A stretch of DNA of 64,000 nt from contig JABMLP010000009.1 of the NCBI GenBank assembly GCA_013176395.1, forward strand, positions 1 through 64,000. The letters are read 5' to 3'. Made by a program: the position numbers and the translations under genes. Below are positions 1 through 11,664 of this stretch, piece by piece. Origin of the DNA: Venturia oleaginea. Lineage: Eukaryota > Ascomycota > Dothideomycetes > Venturiales > Venturiaceae. Positions within the stretch are counted from its first letter, which is position 1, and the number at the start of each line of letters is the position of its first letter. A model generated the notes under the pieces. The model was not told the origin of the DNA. It was given only the letters and a program-made list of their open reading frames with translations, and made no database searches.

Positions 1-3000
1 TGAGGGGTTCTGCAACTTCGGAAAAGCTTTCGATGAATTGTCGATAATAATTCGCGAAGGCGTGAAATGACTGTACTCCTTTGACGTTCGAGGGTACCGG
101 CCAATCGCGGACCTTCTGGTAAATTTCCGGGTCCATCTCAAGTCCATCTTGAGAGACAAAACATCCAACGAACTTGATTCGTTGCTTGTGGAATTCGCTT
201 TTCGAGGGTTTCAGCCGCAAGTTAAATATCTGTAGTGCGCGGAGGACGGTTCGAACGTGATTGGCGTGTTCTTCGAACGTTCGATAGTAAACCAAAATGT
301 CATCCATATAAACAGACACAAACTTGTCTAAGTGCTCGCGAAGCACATTGTTCATATAGGCTTGCAGCGTCGCAGGGGCGTTTGTCAAACCAAAGGGCAT
401 GACAAGGTATTCGTAGTGCTCAAGGTGAGTGCGGAATGCTGTCTTCCACTCGTCACCTTCCTTAATCCTAATTCGATGAAAAGCCGCAGGAATATCGAAT
501 TTCGTGAATCATCTGGCTCCTTGGAGTCTGTCCCTCAACTCCTGGATTAAAGGCAGCGTGTACGCATTCTTCACCGAAATCTCATTTAGATGTCGGTAAT
601 CGACACACAATCGTTGTGAACCATCGGGCTTGGGTACGTAGAAAACTGAATATCCGGCGGGTGACTTCGACTCCCGGATGAACTTCTTCTTCGTGAAATC
701 GTCGATATATTCACGAAGGGTTTCAAGCTGATCTTCCTCAATGGGTAGATCTTGAACTTCTTTGGTTGTTCATTATTCTTGAGCTTGATCTCATGATCCC
801 ATGGTTGGTGTGGTGGAAGAGAATCTTCGATCGATTCCCCTTTAAAAAGTTCTGCAAATTCCTGGTACCCATGGGGAATTTGGAACACTGACCTATCCTC
901 CTCTGTCTGGAGACGATAGCAGTATGCCACTTCAACGTGTGTAGGCCTTTTCCGCAAAGGTCTTTGTGCTGTCCGTGTTCTAGCGCGCATGCTAGCCTGC
1001 ACGGGATATCGTTGGTCTGGGAACGTGAGCGTCAATGTTCTCCAGTCGATATGCGGATTGTGAGTTCGAAGCCATGGCAGACCAAGGATCAAATCCGAGT
1101 CTCCAATATTCGTGACGTCTAGAACAATCTGTTCTTTCCTCCCTTGTATCCACAAGATTATGTCTGCTTCGTAGATCACTATGCCTCCATTGAAGTTGAC
1201 AGGTCTTCCATCAGCGATAGTTAGTGGATATGGATGCCGTTTCGACCGTACGGGTAGTTTCCATTCGTCGACCAATTTCTCGCTTAGAAGATTCCTATCG
1301 GCACCAGTGTCGATGAAGGCCCATGCTGGTACGTCGTCGATCTTTCCTTCGACCAGCATCTTGGATGTACCAAGGTTGTTCAGAAAATGAGGCGCTTCAT
1401 TAGGATTCAACAGGGCCTTCTCTACTGTTGATCCTCCTCGTTTCCCGAATTCTCATGCCATTTGCGTGCTTGCTTTGTTTTGACTGCGATGTCCAATCGT
1501 CGGACAAGGTGTCGAAGGTTCCTTGCCCCATTCGGATGGTATGGGCAGGTGAAGTCAAGGCATGCATTTGGATAGACGTCTTTGCACTGAGAATCGTCCT
1601 GATCAATTGCTCGTTCAACGTCTCGTGTCAAACGTGAGAGCCGGAAGGTCATAAACTCTAGATCTTCCTTCGATTCTCCTTCGTTGGAGTTGTCTTCTAC
1701 TGTAGACTCACTGTCGTCGCCCGACATAGACTGTAGAGATTCGTTTTCGTTTGGTGTAGACCAACTCCCGGAAATGGCTGGCAACTCTTGGAGTATTTCT
1801 CCAAGATCTTTCATTTCCTGGTGCTGAGGTAAATCGCATTCCTCATACTCGCAGCAATTCATAGGTGAGTGTCTGTGGTGGACGTGCTGTACATCTGTAC
1901 TGATGTTTGGGATTTTCATGATCTTCCTGAGGGTCGTATTGTTGACTTCCTTTTCGTGAACCAGTGGAATTCCCAATCTGGTTCTCCTGGGTCTTCCTCG
2001 GACTTGTGCTCCCACAGTGGGCATTCTTTGACTTTGTACCAGTTCGATGGAATCATCCAGTGAAGATCGTGTTCCGGATTCTTTCTCATGCTTGGGTATC
2101 TGCTGATAACTTTGACAGCAGCCATTGTATTCCCAACCCCGAATTGGTTTGTGCCATACTCTGCTTTTGGCAATACCAACTGAGTGCCATAAAGACCGGG
2201 TGAGCTAGATGACGAACTCATCATAGCGAGATGTCCTTTGACATTGCCGTTACCTTGGTAACCTCCTCTATCCCGAGGGTAGTATCCGGAGCTCTGCTTC
2301 TCGGATAGGTGTACTTTGCAGTCGTCCTCATAACAAGCCGTCCAGCTCAGTATGTTGTGGATTGGCGGTACTGACGCATCGGATTGTAAAGCCTTGAGGT
2401 GTTCTGAGCCCATGGGTGAGTTTCCGAATCGTTGTCCCTGATTCGTGAAACGTCCAGTGTTGTTCTTTTTTGGGGCTTTCTGACCTGTACTGTAAGAGTT
2501 CAACCCTCAAAGGTGTTTCGCAAGTGAGGGAAGACAGCTTATATTTCAAGTATCTAAGTACAGAGAAGAAAGTGTAAGTACAGGAAGGATAGCTCGTATA
2601 TATAATCCTCCTCTTACAATAGATCCTTCTAGAAAGTATCTTTAAATGGAAACGTGACAACTTGCAAAATAGAACATGACAGCTTGCAAAATAGAACATG
2701 ACAGCTTGCAAAATAGAACATGACAGCTTGCAAAATAGAACATGACAGCTTGCAGAATAACAAGAGAACAATTGGAAATCCAGTCATGGATAAGCTAGAG
2801 AGAAGGATTCCATCCCTTAACATGTACCTTTCTTGGATCCACGTGGAGCGCTCTGGATCTTGTCGAGCTCCATTGGCTGCGGTCCGTATGAATCAACTCA
2901 AACACCTATATTCGCACGACTGTTGCTTCCATGTCCTCGATAAGAACTAACTCCCTTCCTCTGAAGTTTTCTTTCGAATAGGCGGTTATCAATCTTGATT

Positions 3001-3075
3001 GACGTTCCAATCATCGAGTACAGGCTCTGAGGCTGAGTTTCCTTCCGACTGATTTCATCCTTGACAGTCTGCTCT
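1..3075 (-). pseudogene. G1 gag-pol remnant (gag C-part, protease, RT)
   Basis: From right to left: a gag C-terminal segment, split by the solo LTR at 2491-2822; an acidic linker with a Cys/His-rich patch (about 1422-2024); an aspartic protease with the active-site motif DTGA (frame 586-1410); and the palm of a gypsy reverse transcriptase with YMDD near 300-310, running off the edge. Two lesions break it. A 1-nt loss near 750 shifts the frame after the protease, and an in-frame TGA at 509-511 replaces a codon just before the conserved FTKFD motif. Both lesions also occur in the plus-strand copy at 13.2-18.5 kb, so they predate the spread of these copies. The N-terminal half of gag is absent. 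Confidence 0.85.
2491..2822 (-). repeat. Solo LTR of G2 with 5-bp target duplication
   Basis: A complete 332-bp G2 LTR (TGTTAAGGG...CTCTTACA on the minus strand) flanked by TGTAC at 2486-2490 and 2823-2827. The empty site is seen in the G1 copy near 14690-14705, where the same sequence carries a single GTAC. U3 holds five copies of a 22-bp repeat. The intact 5-bp duplication says a G2 element inserted here and then lost its internal part by LTR-LTR recombination. Confidence 0.95.
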
Positions 3076-4065
3076 GCAACCCTTATTACTAAGGACGGAG
3101 CTCCTAGGGACTATGAAGGTCAAGGGTATTGAATCTCTCTTCCTAACTCTTTCTTTCCTCAGCTTATTACAGCTTCAACTCCTAAGACTACGCTGTCTTA
3201 GGATGACCTCTGATTTCCTCTTTGTAAATTTTGCGAGAATTTACTGTGGATTGGCCCTTACAGTTGGCCCTTGCTTCTTGGAGATTCTAGCACCTTCTAG
3301 AAAATCTCAGCTTGAATTCTCTTGAATTCCCCTTTTGTTTGGCCCTTGAGGTTGGCTCTTGAGGTTGGTCTTTGAGGTTGGCCCTTGCTTCTTGGGTTAG
3401 GACAAGTGTTCTCTTCTTGAAATTCCTTTTTGTTTGGCCCTTGAGGTTGGCCCTTGAGGTTGGCCCTTGCTTCTTGGGTTAGGTGTCCTCTTTAGGACCT
3501 TGACTCTACAGGCTCTTCCTGAGACTACTGAAATGGCTGGGGTGTCCTCTTTAGGACCTTGACTCTGCAGGCTCGTCCTGAGAGTACTGAAAATGGCTTG
3601 GGTGTCCTCTTTAGGACCTTGACTCTACAGGCTCTTCCTGAGAGTACTGAAATGGCTGGGGTGTCCTCTTTAGGACCTTGACTCTGCAGGCTCATCCTGA
3701 GAGTACTGAAAATGGCTTGGGTGTCCTCTTTAGGACCTTGAATCACCAACAGGATTGACCTGGGAGTACTTTCAACTTGTGGGTGTCACTTTGGACGTTG
3801 TTGATATACCTTCGCAAAGGACAAGTTTCAACAACTCTCAATCTTCGACGTTCGTGATTACTACACAATGAGAAGATGTAGCATCCGTCCTAGGTTATGA
3901 GGTACCTAGCAAACTCTTTCTCAATGCCTCGCTCAATGGAGGGCTTTCTCAGTGCCTCGCTCGATGGAGGGCTTTCTCGGTACCTCGCTCAATGGAAGGC
4001 TTTCTCTTTGCTCTGACGATTGCTGCAGAGACTCTCTCTTACTGTCAGCAAGAGGTACTGGTGCG
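3076..4065 (-). other. G1 copy A untranslated leader with repeats
   Basis: Non-coding leader between primer site and gag remnant. It holds three repeat tracts: 28-bp units at about 3925-4008; units of about 58 bp at about 3483-3746; and CAAGGGCCAA-type short repeats at about 3335-3480. The hairpin CCTAAGAC/GTCTTAGG (about 3181-3202) is also present in the G2 leader. I see no gene here. Confidence 0.75.
3483..3746 (-). repeat. ~58-bp tandem repeat in G1 leader (4 units plus partial)
   Basis: Units of 57-60 bp containing TCCTCTTTAGGACCTTGA and CCTGAGAGTACTGAAA alternate between two slightly different types. The plus-strand G1 at 13853-14052 has three units plus a partial one, so copy number varies between copies. 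Confidence 0.85.
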
Positions 4066-4076
4066 GTACTTAGATA
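4066..4076 (-). other. G1 copy A primer-binding site (self-complementary)
   Basis: On the minus strand the 11 nt TATCTAAGTAC start one base after the LTR end. They are the exact reverse complement of GTACTTAGATA inside the LTR, as in Tf1-type self-priming elements. Assignment rests on position and complementarity. Confidence 0.75.
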
Positions 4077-4077
4077 A

Positions 4078-4358
4078 TGTAAGAGTTCAACCCTCAAAGG
4101 CGTTTCGCAAGTGAGAGAAGACTGCTTGTATTTCGAAGTATCTAAGTACAGAGAAGAATGTGTAAGTGTAGGAAGGACGACTAGTATATATGTCCTCCGT
4201 ATAAGAAAAAAGGACATGCTGTCCAGAGAAGTATGGAAAGGAATAGAAATACATGTGAAACAATCCTCAAACAATCCCTGCTAGGCGCACGTGAAAGACT
4301 ACCAGGTAGTGCTAAGAATCCATCCAGGATAAGTTGAGAAAGGATCTATCCTTTGACA
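4078..4358 (-). repeat. G1-type LTR, 5' LTR of copy A
   Basis: 281 bp, TGTCAAAGG...CTCTTACA on the minus strand. A TATATA box lies upstream of the GTACTTAGATA stretch. It belongs to a subtype shared with the LTRs at 10811-11100 and 52847-53127, visibly diverged in U3 from those at 13213 and 18195. Confidence 0.92.
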
Positions 4359-7348
4359 GCTATGGCATAGAAGGTTTGCCCATTACGGGCCAAGTCCCTA
4401 AGATACGTCCACAAGGTTACTACCTTAGACCAGCCAATTCCTACCTTTGAGTCAAGAGACTGTCCATGCAAGATCTGTCTTACTACCAAAATGAAAAGAA
4501 GCTATGGTAGGGTGACGGAACCGATGCAAGAAATTATGGAACTTATCTCAGTCGATATCTGTGGACCATTGCCCGTGTCAAGAAAGGGATTCAAGTGGTT
4601 CCTACAGATCGTCGAAAATGCTTCCCGAAAGAAATGGACAAGGCCAATGAGAGAGAAGTCGGATGCACCTCAAGAACTCAGACAATGGAAAGTGTCAGCC
4701 GAGACTGAAACTAGGAAGAAGCTGAAAGCTGTGAGGATCGACAATGCGGGAGAACTTGTCAAGCTGGCGAGAGATTGGGAGAAAGAAGAGGGTATTCACC
4801 CTGAGTTCACAGATGCATATAGTTCCAACCAGAATGGGGTTGCGGAAAGGAATATCCAGACCTCAGAGAACAATGTCCGGGCTATGTGCGAGGATTCCGG
4901 AATGCCTATTGAGTTCTGGCCAGAAGCAATCGAAACCCATACCTATGTCAGCAATCTTCTCGCCAACGGTCCAGAGCTTGAAGGATTCAGGCTCTCCCCA
5001 GAAGAAGCATGGTCAGGAAGGAAACCCTCAATTGATCACCTCCGAGTATGGGGATGTCAGGCTATCGTACATGTCCCGAGAGAGGAGTTGCAGGGGCAAT
5101 GCATAACTCCTCCAAGTCGAGGGCTGACAAATTCATGAATACTGGCAAGCCTGTAGTCTTCATGGGATATGTCAAAGGTACGAGAAAAATGTGGAAGTTC
5201 TGGGATCCAGATTTCAGGGATATCAAGACACACAGCTCGGTAAGGTTCCTTGAAGATCAAAGAGGAGCTGACTTGAGTTTGAACCTCGGAACGGCAGGTC
5301 AAACCAACTCAGCAAGCCTTAACAGGAATCCAAGAGGAAGACCGAGAAAACTCCCAATAATCCCAGAGACTGTTGAGACACCCAGGCCAGCTAGGGAATT
5401 GGTACCTAAATTCCCAGTCTTTGAGAGAATTGTTAGGAAATCCACGCCAGAGGAAATTGCATTGGCAGACTCCCAAGGGCCAGAAGTAACAAGTCCAACA
5501 GAGATATCTCACCCGGCTGAGTCTGAGACAGCAATCCCTACTCAACCTACCTCTACACCTGTGCATTCTACACCTGCATCAACTCAAGCTCAGGAAACAG
5601 GGCGTAAGAGACTTAGGTCAGACTCTATTACCTCGGACGAGAGACCATCGAAAAGACTCGATTACGCTATGTTCGCCCAGATCATGATGATGGCTAGTGA
5701 GCTTGCTGCAGATGGGAAAGATTTCCTAGGTGAGATCGACGAAGCTGCTTTCATTGCGTGCAAGGAGACAGTGGGAGCCAAGCACAACATCCCTATCCCC
5801 AAGACCTACAAAGAGGCGATCCAGGACAAGAAATGGGGCCACCTATGGAAGGAGGCTATTCAGAAGGAACTGGCTGCACTGGAGAGCAACCACACATGGA
5901 GCCAGGTTGTCCCCCCCAAGGAAGCCAATCTTGTGACATCCAAATGGGTATTCGACGTGAAGTACCTCATCAGTGGAGCAATCGATAAGTTCAAGGCAAG
6001 GCTTGTGGCCAGAGGATTCTCACAGAAACTAGGTGTAGACTTCACGGACACCTTTGCACCTACTGTTAGGCATGATACCCTGAGATGCTTTATGGCTACT
6101 GTTGCCAAGAAGAATCTCCACATGCATGTAGTTGATGTAAACAATGCATTCACCGAATCATTCCTGAAAGAGGACATCTTCATGATCCCTCCCCAGGAGT
6201 AGACATTCCACCAGGCAAAGTCTTCAAGATGCTGAAGAGCTTGTATGGTCTGAAACAAGCAGCAAGAGACTGGAACCAACTCTGTGTAGAGAAATTGAAG
6301 AAGTTGGGCTTTGCCCAATCAGAAGTTGACCCTGTCTTTTGGTTCACAAGGAGAGAGACATCATGATTCTTACATGGGTAGACGACATACCTATTGCATC
6401 CTCAAATCTCGACAATATCAAATGGTTCAAGCAAGAATTTGGAAAGATCTTCCAGATCAAGGACCTAGGAGAACCAGACAAGATTTTTGGCATGAGGATC
6501 GCCAGGATAGAACGAAGGGAACCCTGAAGCTTGACCAAGGACACTACATCAGGGAGGCCCTCGCAAAGTTTGGAATGTCGGCGGAAAAAGGGAAGCCAAC
6601 ACTGTCACCCATGGATTCCTATGATGATCTGAGGAAATCAGGACCAACAGATCCTCGCGCAGATAGTGGGAGCTACCAGGAGCAGACGGGAACATGGATG
6701 TGGCCAATGATGTGCAGGCCAGATATAGCTTTTGCTATTGGAAGACTCAGCTCCTATGCATCTGACCCAACGGTATTCCATGAGAAGGCAATCAAGAAAG
6801 TAGCTAGGTACCTCAGGTCATTTCCAGATCTTGGACTGGAATACAGCATTGGAGGACATACTGGGCTTGTGGGATACTCAGATGCAGATTACGCTATGGA
6901 CAAGGCAGACAGGGTCTCCATCCTAGGATGGGTGTTCTTTCTTGCTGGAGCACCAGTTGCCTGGATGAGCAAGAAGATGAAGTCAGTAGCAACCTCTACG
7001 ATGGAAGCTGAATACATGGCAATGAGCAGCGGTGGTAAACAAGCTCAATTCCTTTCATCGCTCTTGAGGGAAATGGGACATCCGGACATGGTAGGCAAGA
7101 ACGCTTTTGAGCCTCTCATGGTTCTGAAGGGAGACAACCAAGCTTGTCTCAGCCTGGTTAAGGACTCCCATGCTCATGAGAGATCTAAACACATTGACAT
7201 CGCATACAACAATGTCAGAAGAATGAGGGAAAGGAACCAATTGATCGTGGAGTTCTGTCCTACTGCAGACATGGTTGCAGATGGGTTGACTAAGCCAAAG
7301 AATGGTCAACAGTTCCAGAACTTCTTACATCAACTGGGAATGGTATAG
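4359..7348 (+). pseudogene. Copia A pol (integrase, RT, RNase H), broken
   Basis: Ty1/copia order integrase then RT. The start lies inside the GAG-pre-integrase zinc finger (CPCKIC just before 4491). Integrase core follows with acidic residues in SVDICGPL, RIDNAGE and NGVAERN. The RT begins near 5800 (FKARLVARGFSQ) and has a WVDD box near 6378. RNase H (SDADYA, then a TMEAEY motif) ends in a typical copia tail, KHIDI to MVADGLTKPK, at 7348. Frame changes near 5050-5140 and 6200-6520 break it into three open stretches. Gag, protease and the 5' LTR are missing: the left side is replaced by the G1 copy. Gene order and motifs make the assignment firm. Confidence 0.9.
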
Positions 7349-7372
7349 CTAAGGTCTAGGCATGAGTGGGAG

Positions 7373-7604
7373 TGTTGAACAGTGGCATGCCAGTCCTTGA
7401 TACCTCAGGTATAGTGCACGTGATAGATGCCAAGGAATGCATTGACATGCATTATATGCATGCAGATGCAACGGTGTACTTAACCTCTGCAGTCAATACA
7501 GTCAAGTCACCGGGTGATACTCGTTCTGTTCATCGGCTCCTATCGTTAAGTTCGTTTGTTGAATCTACTTCTGAATAACTCTGTTTTGCGCGTTCAGCGT
7601 AACA
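7373..7604 (+). repeat. Copia A 3' LTR
   Basis: Starts TGTTGAAC after a purine-rich tract (GAGTGGGAG) and ends GCGTAACA, giving TGTT...AACA ends and about 232 bp. The right boundary is supported independently: at 7605 the reading frame of a minus-strand transposase resumes. No second copy is in the window to compare. Confidence 0.7.
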
Positions 7605-8603
7605 CTTTTTAGCCTTCTTCCGCTTCCGCAAAAGTTCGGATTGCTCAACTACTTGTTTAGCTTGAATTGCAATGGTTGCATTTTGAGTTTCGCATAGACG
7701 TGTCATACGCTCTGCATAGCCCCGTACCGGCGAAACAACGGCATGTCACTCGCGCAACGATTCTGAACTTTTTATTTGATTTTGATAGTTCAACTACTTC
7801 TGGAGGAGCTCTGTAGTAAAGAGAGATCGAGAGTAGTTATTGCGCGTGGTGTAATTGGTTGTGGAGCCGGTATAAGTGAGTCTTTCGGAAGCCCTCTGAG
7901 TACTCGCATAGGAAGCGCAGGCCATAAGCCGGTGCCACGCCATCCACTAAGGATATTTTCCTTGCTCATAGCCCTTTCGCGTGCACGAGAGAGCAATTCA
8001 ATCCATTCTGAGCGTGGGATGCGCTGTGAACTGAGCCGGGAGATCGCATGCGTTTCGATAGTATGGGCCCGTTTAAACACCGCAAACACGCCTACATCAA
8101 GCGGTTGTAGTATATGTGAGCAGTGAGGAGGCATAATGAGGAGATCAATATTTTTCTCCATACAGTAGGCAATAAAATCGCCCTAGATATGACTTCCATG
8201 GCCATCCGCGACAAGAAACGCTGGCGACCCGCAGCCTTCTCGCGGTAAGAGGTGTCACGGGCTACACCCTTGGGCCTTTATCTAGGCTTTGCCTATCTCT
8301 CTAGGGTAAGCTTGTGAATGGCTTGGCATCTCCGGTCAAACCTCGGAATGATTCTGCGGCAAGCATGTGAATGGCTTGGCATCTGCTTCAAAAGGAGTTT
8401 GCAACTGTGTATCTATCTTTTCCTGCTTAGCTAGATTGTATTGCATTTGGGTGGTTTTCTCTGGTATCCAGGCATGATCTTAACCCGTCACAAGAGGGTC
8501 CAAAACATTGATTAAGCACGCCAACCTAAGGTTATTCGAGGTCCAGCCATTCTTGCTTGTTGCAAAGTGCCATCCCAGAGGTGATGATTCATTGATCCAT
8601 CGC
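7605..8603 (-). pseudogene. pogo-like DDE transposase remnant
   Basis: Read right to left: a segment with WHFATSKNGWTSN (8480-8603), then the DDE block VADGHGSHI followed by a stop and MPPHCSHILQPLDVGVF (about 8030-8210), then a basic tail with LLRKRKKAKK ending at 7605. These are hallmarks of pogo/Fot1 transposases and resemble the element at 56586-58405. About 230 bp (8240-8467) between the first two blocks do not read as transposase and carry two copies of GTGAATGGCTTGGCATCT, so an insertion is likely. Both ends are cut, by copia A on the left and a G1-type LTR on the right. Confidence 0.75.
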
Positions 8604-8893
8604 TGTAAGAGTTCAACCCTCAAAGGTGTTTCGCAAGTGAGAGAAGACTGCTTGTATTTCAAAGTATCTAAGTACAAAGAAGAAAGTGTAGGTACAGGAA
8701 GAACAACTTGTATATAATCTTCCAAATAGGAAAAGGACATGCTGTCCTGAGAAGAGAATAGAAAGGAGTAGAAGCGCATGTGAGACGGTCCCTGATAATC
8801 CTGCTAGGCGCACGTGAGAACTATCAGGAACCTACCAGGAATTGCTAAGAATCCACCTAGGATAAAATGGATATAGGATACCATCCCGTGACA
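8604..8893 (-). repeat. G1-type solo LTR variant
   Basis: 290 bp, TGTCACGGG...CTCTTACA on the minus strand. It sits between the pogo remnant (left) and the first bases of a G3 LTR (right). The flanks ATCGC and GCCAT do not match, so there is no target duplication. It may mark a recombination junction between two elements rather than a simple insertion. Confidence 0.85.
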
Positions 8894-10810
8894 GCCATGC
8901 CCATAACATTACCCTCTCCTTACCGGCTGTACAGGACTAAAGAGGGTGTGGTAGGTGGGATAATTAAACAGACAAACGCAATACATCGCTTCTGCCAGCT
9001 TGTAGCAGGTTCGAAGGCGCTGGCCACCGCTACTCGGTTCCTTCGGGCCCCTGTTTGAGCTCCTATATCTTCGCCGACACCGTCGCCCTTGCCATACTCC
9101 GCCTCGAAGCGGTCTAAGTCCTCGACTTCTGTAAATAATGAACGTGGCTGCCAATCGGGATCTGCATAGTCTTTCCATTTGATTAATAACTGACGAGCCC
9201 AGCCTCGCCCAACCCTTTTCTTCTCTGCGCGAAGTATACGTTCTACTTCAAACTCAGCCTCTGTTTCTTCGGTTTGAGGCACTAATGGTGGCGGCTAGGT
9301 ATCATCGGTTCTTGTGAGGGCAGTGTGTCGGTTGCGGCTCGGCGGAGTAGGTCAACGTGGAAACGGTTATGGATACCACTTGGCAGGTCAGCCAGCTCGT
9401 ATACCATCGGGGAGATCTGGTTCTCGACAGTGTATTTGGCTTGCGTCCACGACAGTTTCTTTGATAGCTGCGGAGTATTGATATTCCTAAGGTTCAACCA
9501 GACTTTGTCGCCCCTTTTTAACGTTTCGGCAGCTTGACGTGACTTGTTGGCGTCGTTCTCCATCTTCTGCTGGGACCAGGCCATCGCTGCCTGTGCATAT
9601 TCTTGTGCCTCTTCTATTCGTTGCACAAAGGTCTCGGCATCGGCTGCTGGTGAGTTACTGGGTGAGATTCGTTGTACTTTCTGGATTGGTTCCGCATGGT
9701 AGCCGTGGGTTAGATAGAATGGACTCATCCCTGTGACTGAAGAGTCACGATTGTTCAGTGCTAACGTAGCTGTAGGTAGTAGCGTTGGCCAGTCTAGTTG
9801 GGAGTATGCGATGAAGACGCGGAGATAGCGTAGAACTTCCTGGTTCATACGCTCGGTCGCGCCATCGGTCTGTGGATGAAAGGCTGTAGAGAATCTCTGC
9901 TCAATCTTTGCAAGTTCGCAAAGCTTCCTCCAAAAACGACCTGTCCAATTGCTGCCTCTGTCCGACGTCAATGCCATGGGAAATCCGTGGTAGCGATAGT
10001 GGCATTGTAAGAACCTTTTCGCGCACTCTTTGGCGCTCATTGTAGTCATAGCCTGCAACGTAACACTTTTGAGGAGGCGATCTGTGATAACCATGAGGTA
10101 TTTTGGGCCGTTTTCCTCCGCGGGCAAATCAGTCATGAAATCGATTGATAGCTCGCTGTGGAAGCGGGCCGGGATTGGTAGTGGTTTCAGAAGACCTCGC
10201 TTCTTATCACGCCATATTCCTTTTCTCCCACATACGTCGCAATTACGTACAAGCTGTCGGACTGTCTTGTATTGTTGGGGCCAAAAGAAACTTCTGGATA
10301 GAATCGCAAGCGTGCTATCTCTCCCTTGCTGTCCAGTAATATGGGAATCGTGAGTTTGTTGGACCAGCGTTGTTCACAGCGGTTCCCAATCTGGTACCCA
10401 TAGGATCCTTCTTCTCGTGACCGCGCCGTGGTCGTCTACTTCGCATTCGGGTAGCTGTACCGACAACTTGAGCTCTGGAGGGAAGGAACGTTCGCCAGTA
10501 ACTATAGGTGTATGAATAGCTTGGTAGGATTGGTCCTCTGCTATTGCGCGATCCCAGAGAAGTTGTAACTCTGGTTTCTCGAAAAGATCGCATCCTTTTG
10601 CAACTGACCGGTTTTGACCGTACCTAATAGTGGACCGGTGTTGACCGTTTTCGGCAGTTAGCTGGTGTCGACCGTCCAATCCAGTATTTTGCTGGTGCTC
10701 CCGTATAACGTCCCATGTACTATTGGATGTATTCGGTGTATTGACCGGGCAGATAAGGGCTTGTATTGCGATTGTTTCGGTCGTCCTCCCGGAAAGAGGA
10801 GGAAGCCATT
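8894..10810 (-). mobile_element. Ty3/gypsy G3, 3' fragment on minus strand
   Basis: Matches the 3' third of the plus-strand G3 at 50597-56463. The first 15 bp (8894-8908) are the start of the G3 3' LTR in reverse; the rest of that LTR is missing beyond the G1-type LTR. The upstream limit is another G1-type LTR that joins at the linker before integrase. Confidence 0.88.
8909..10810 (-). pseudogene. G3 pol remnant: integrase and chromodomain
   Basis: The integrase core is open over 9282-10136 with the catalytic triad visible (MTDLPAEE, SDRGSNW, TERMNQEV), followed by the conserved LTHGYH segment. A further open stretch, 8920-9282, encodes a chromodomain (FEVERILRAEKK, LLIKWKDYADPDWQP). The zinc-finger part upstream (about 10150-10370) is out of frame. 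RT, protease and gag are absent. In the related plus-strand copy the chromodomain is interrupted by a stop, which this copy lacks. Confidence 0.88.
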
Positions 10811-11100
10811 TGTAAGAGTTCAACCCTCAAAGGTGTTTCGCAAGTGAGGGAAGACAGCTTATATTTCAAGTATCTAAGTACAGAGAAGAAAGTGTAAGTG
10901 TAGGAAGGACGACTAGTATGTATGTCCTCCGTATAAGGAAAAAGGACATGCTGTCCAGAGAAGTATGGAAAGGAATAGAGATACATGTGAAACAACCTTC
11001 AACAATCCCTGCTAGGCGCACGTGAAAGTCTACCAGGAAACTATCAGGTAGTGCTAAGAATCCATCCAGGATAAGTTGAGAAAGGATCTATCCTTTAACA
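10811..11100 (-). repeat. G1-type LTR, chimeric tail
   Basis: 290 bp, TGTTAAAGG...CTCTTACA on the minus strand. The U3 body is like the LTRs at 4078 and 52847, but the last part reads CTTGAAATATAAGCTGTC as in G2. It separates G3 (left) from unrelated sequence (right), with no matching target duplication. Confidence 0.85.
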
Positions 11101-11375
11101 GTAAGAGCTAGGGTTAGGCGCGTATTCGAGCGCATTCCACCGCATTCTAAGCAATCTACTCTGGACGCGTCACGTGATCAACCAACTCGTCGGAACCGGA
11201 AGCGCCCGTGCGACCATTTGAACAGCCAATTGAGGGCTGATTGCACGGCTAGTTGAGAGCCATTTGTGCAGCCGATTGAGGGCTGATTGCACGGCTAATT
11301 GAGAGCCATTTGAGCAGCCAATTGAGGGCTGATTGCACGGCTAATTGAGAGCCAATCACAGGATAGGTTATCCTA
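11101..11375. other. Unassigned spacer with 46-bp tandem repeat
   Basis: No gene or known element end found. The first 120 bp are GC-richer than the surroundings. The remainder is the tandem repeat listed next. It could be the upstream end of G2b or pre-existing host DNA. Confidence 0.5.
11220..11357. repeat. 46-bp tandem repeat, three units
   Basis: Three units starting at 11220, 11266 and 11312 share CAGCCAATTGAGGGCTGATT and GCACGGCTAATTGAGAGCC with 1-3 changes each. Each unit contains two GGCT/AGCC-type inverted pieces, so it could fold. Confidence 0.9.
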
Positions 11376-11664
11376 GAACAAAAACAGTTCTGGGAATTGA
11401 AGCTGTGAAGCTGAGGAAAGAAAGAACTTGGGAGAGAGATACAATACCCTTGACCTTCATAGTCCCTGGGAGCTCTGTCCTTAGTAATAAGGGTTGCAGA
11501 GCAGACTATAGTGTAAAAATCCTTCTGGGATTCTATAGTCACCTTCCTATACTAATAGGTGTTGACTCTATACTGCCTAGCAAATCTCTGGGGCAGAGCC
11601 TAGGAGTGTGTATAGGGTGCTTCCTATTGTCTCTCATTGATAAAAGGTTTTGAAGTTGTTCAAG

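Larger units (their letters stand above)
1..4358 (-). mobile_element. Ty3/gypsy G1 element, copy A (5' part, cut by window edge)
   Basis: Read on the minus strand this is a 5' LTR (4358-4078), a self-complementary primer site, a repeat-rich leader, gag remnants, protease and reverse transcriptase, running off the window at base 1. It matches the plus-strand G1 at 13213-18473 closely at nucleotide level, so the two define one family. It is interrupted by a solo LTR of family G2 at 2491-2822. The base right of the LTR (4359) is inside copia A, so this G1 lies in or next to copia A; the other flank is outside the window, so no target duplication can be checked. Confidence 0.9.

Noticed and set aside
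2640..2760. 22-bp repeats resembling a CRISPR array
   Set aside because: Units are contiguous without spacers, lie in an LTR U3, and the genome is eukaryotic.
3405..3420. GGGTTAGG strings that recall telomere repeats (also near 11110)
   Set aside because: Single occurrences inside an element leader or spacer, not tandem.
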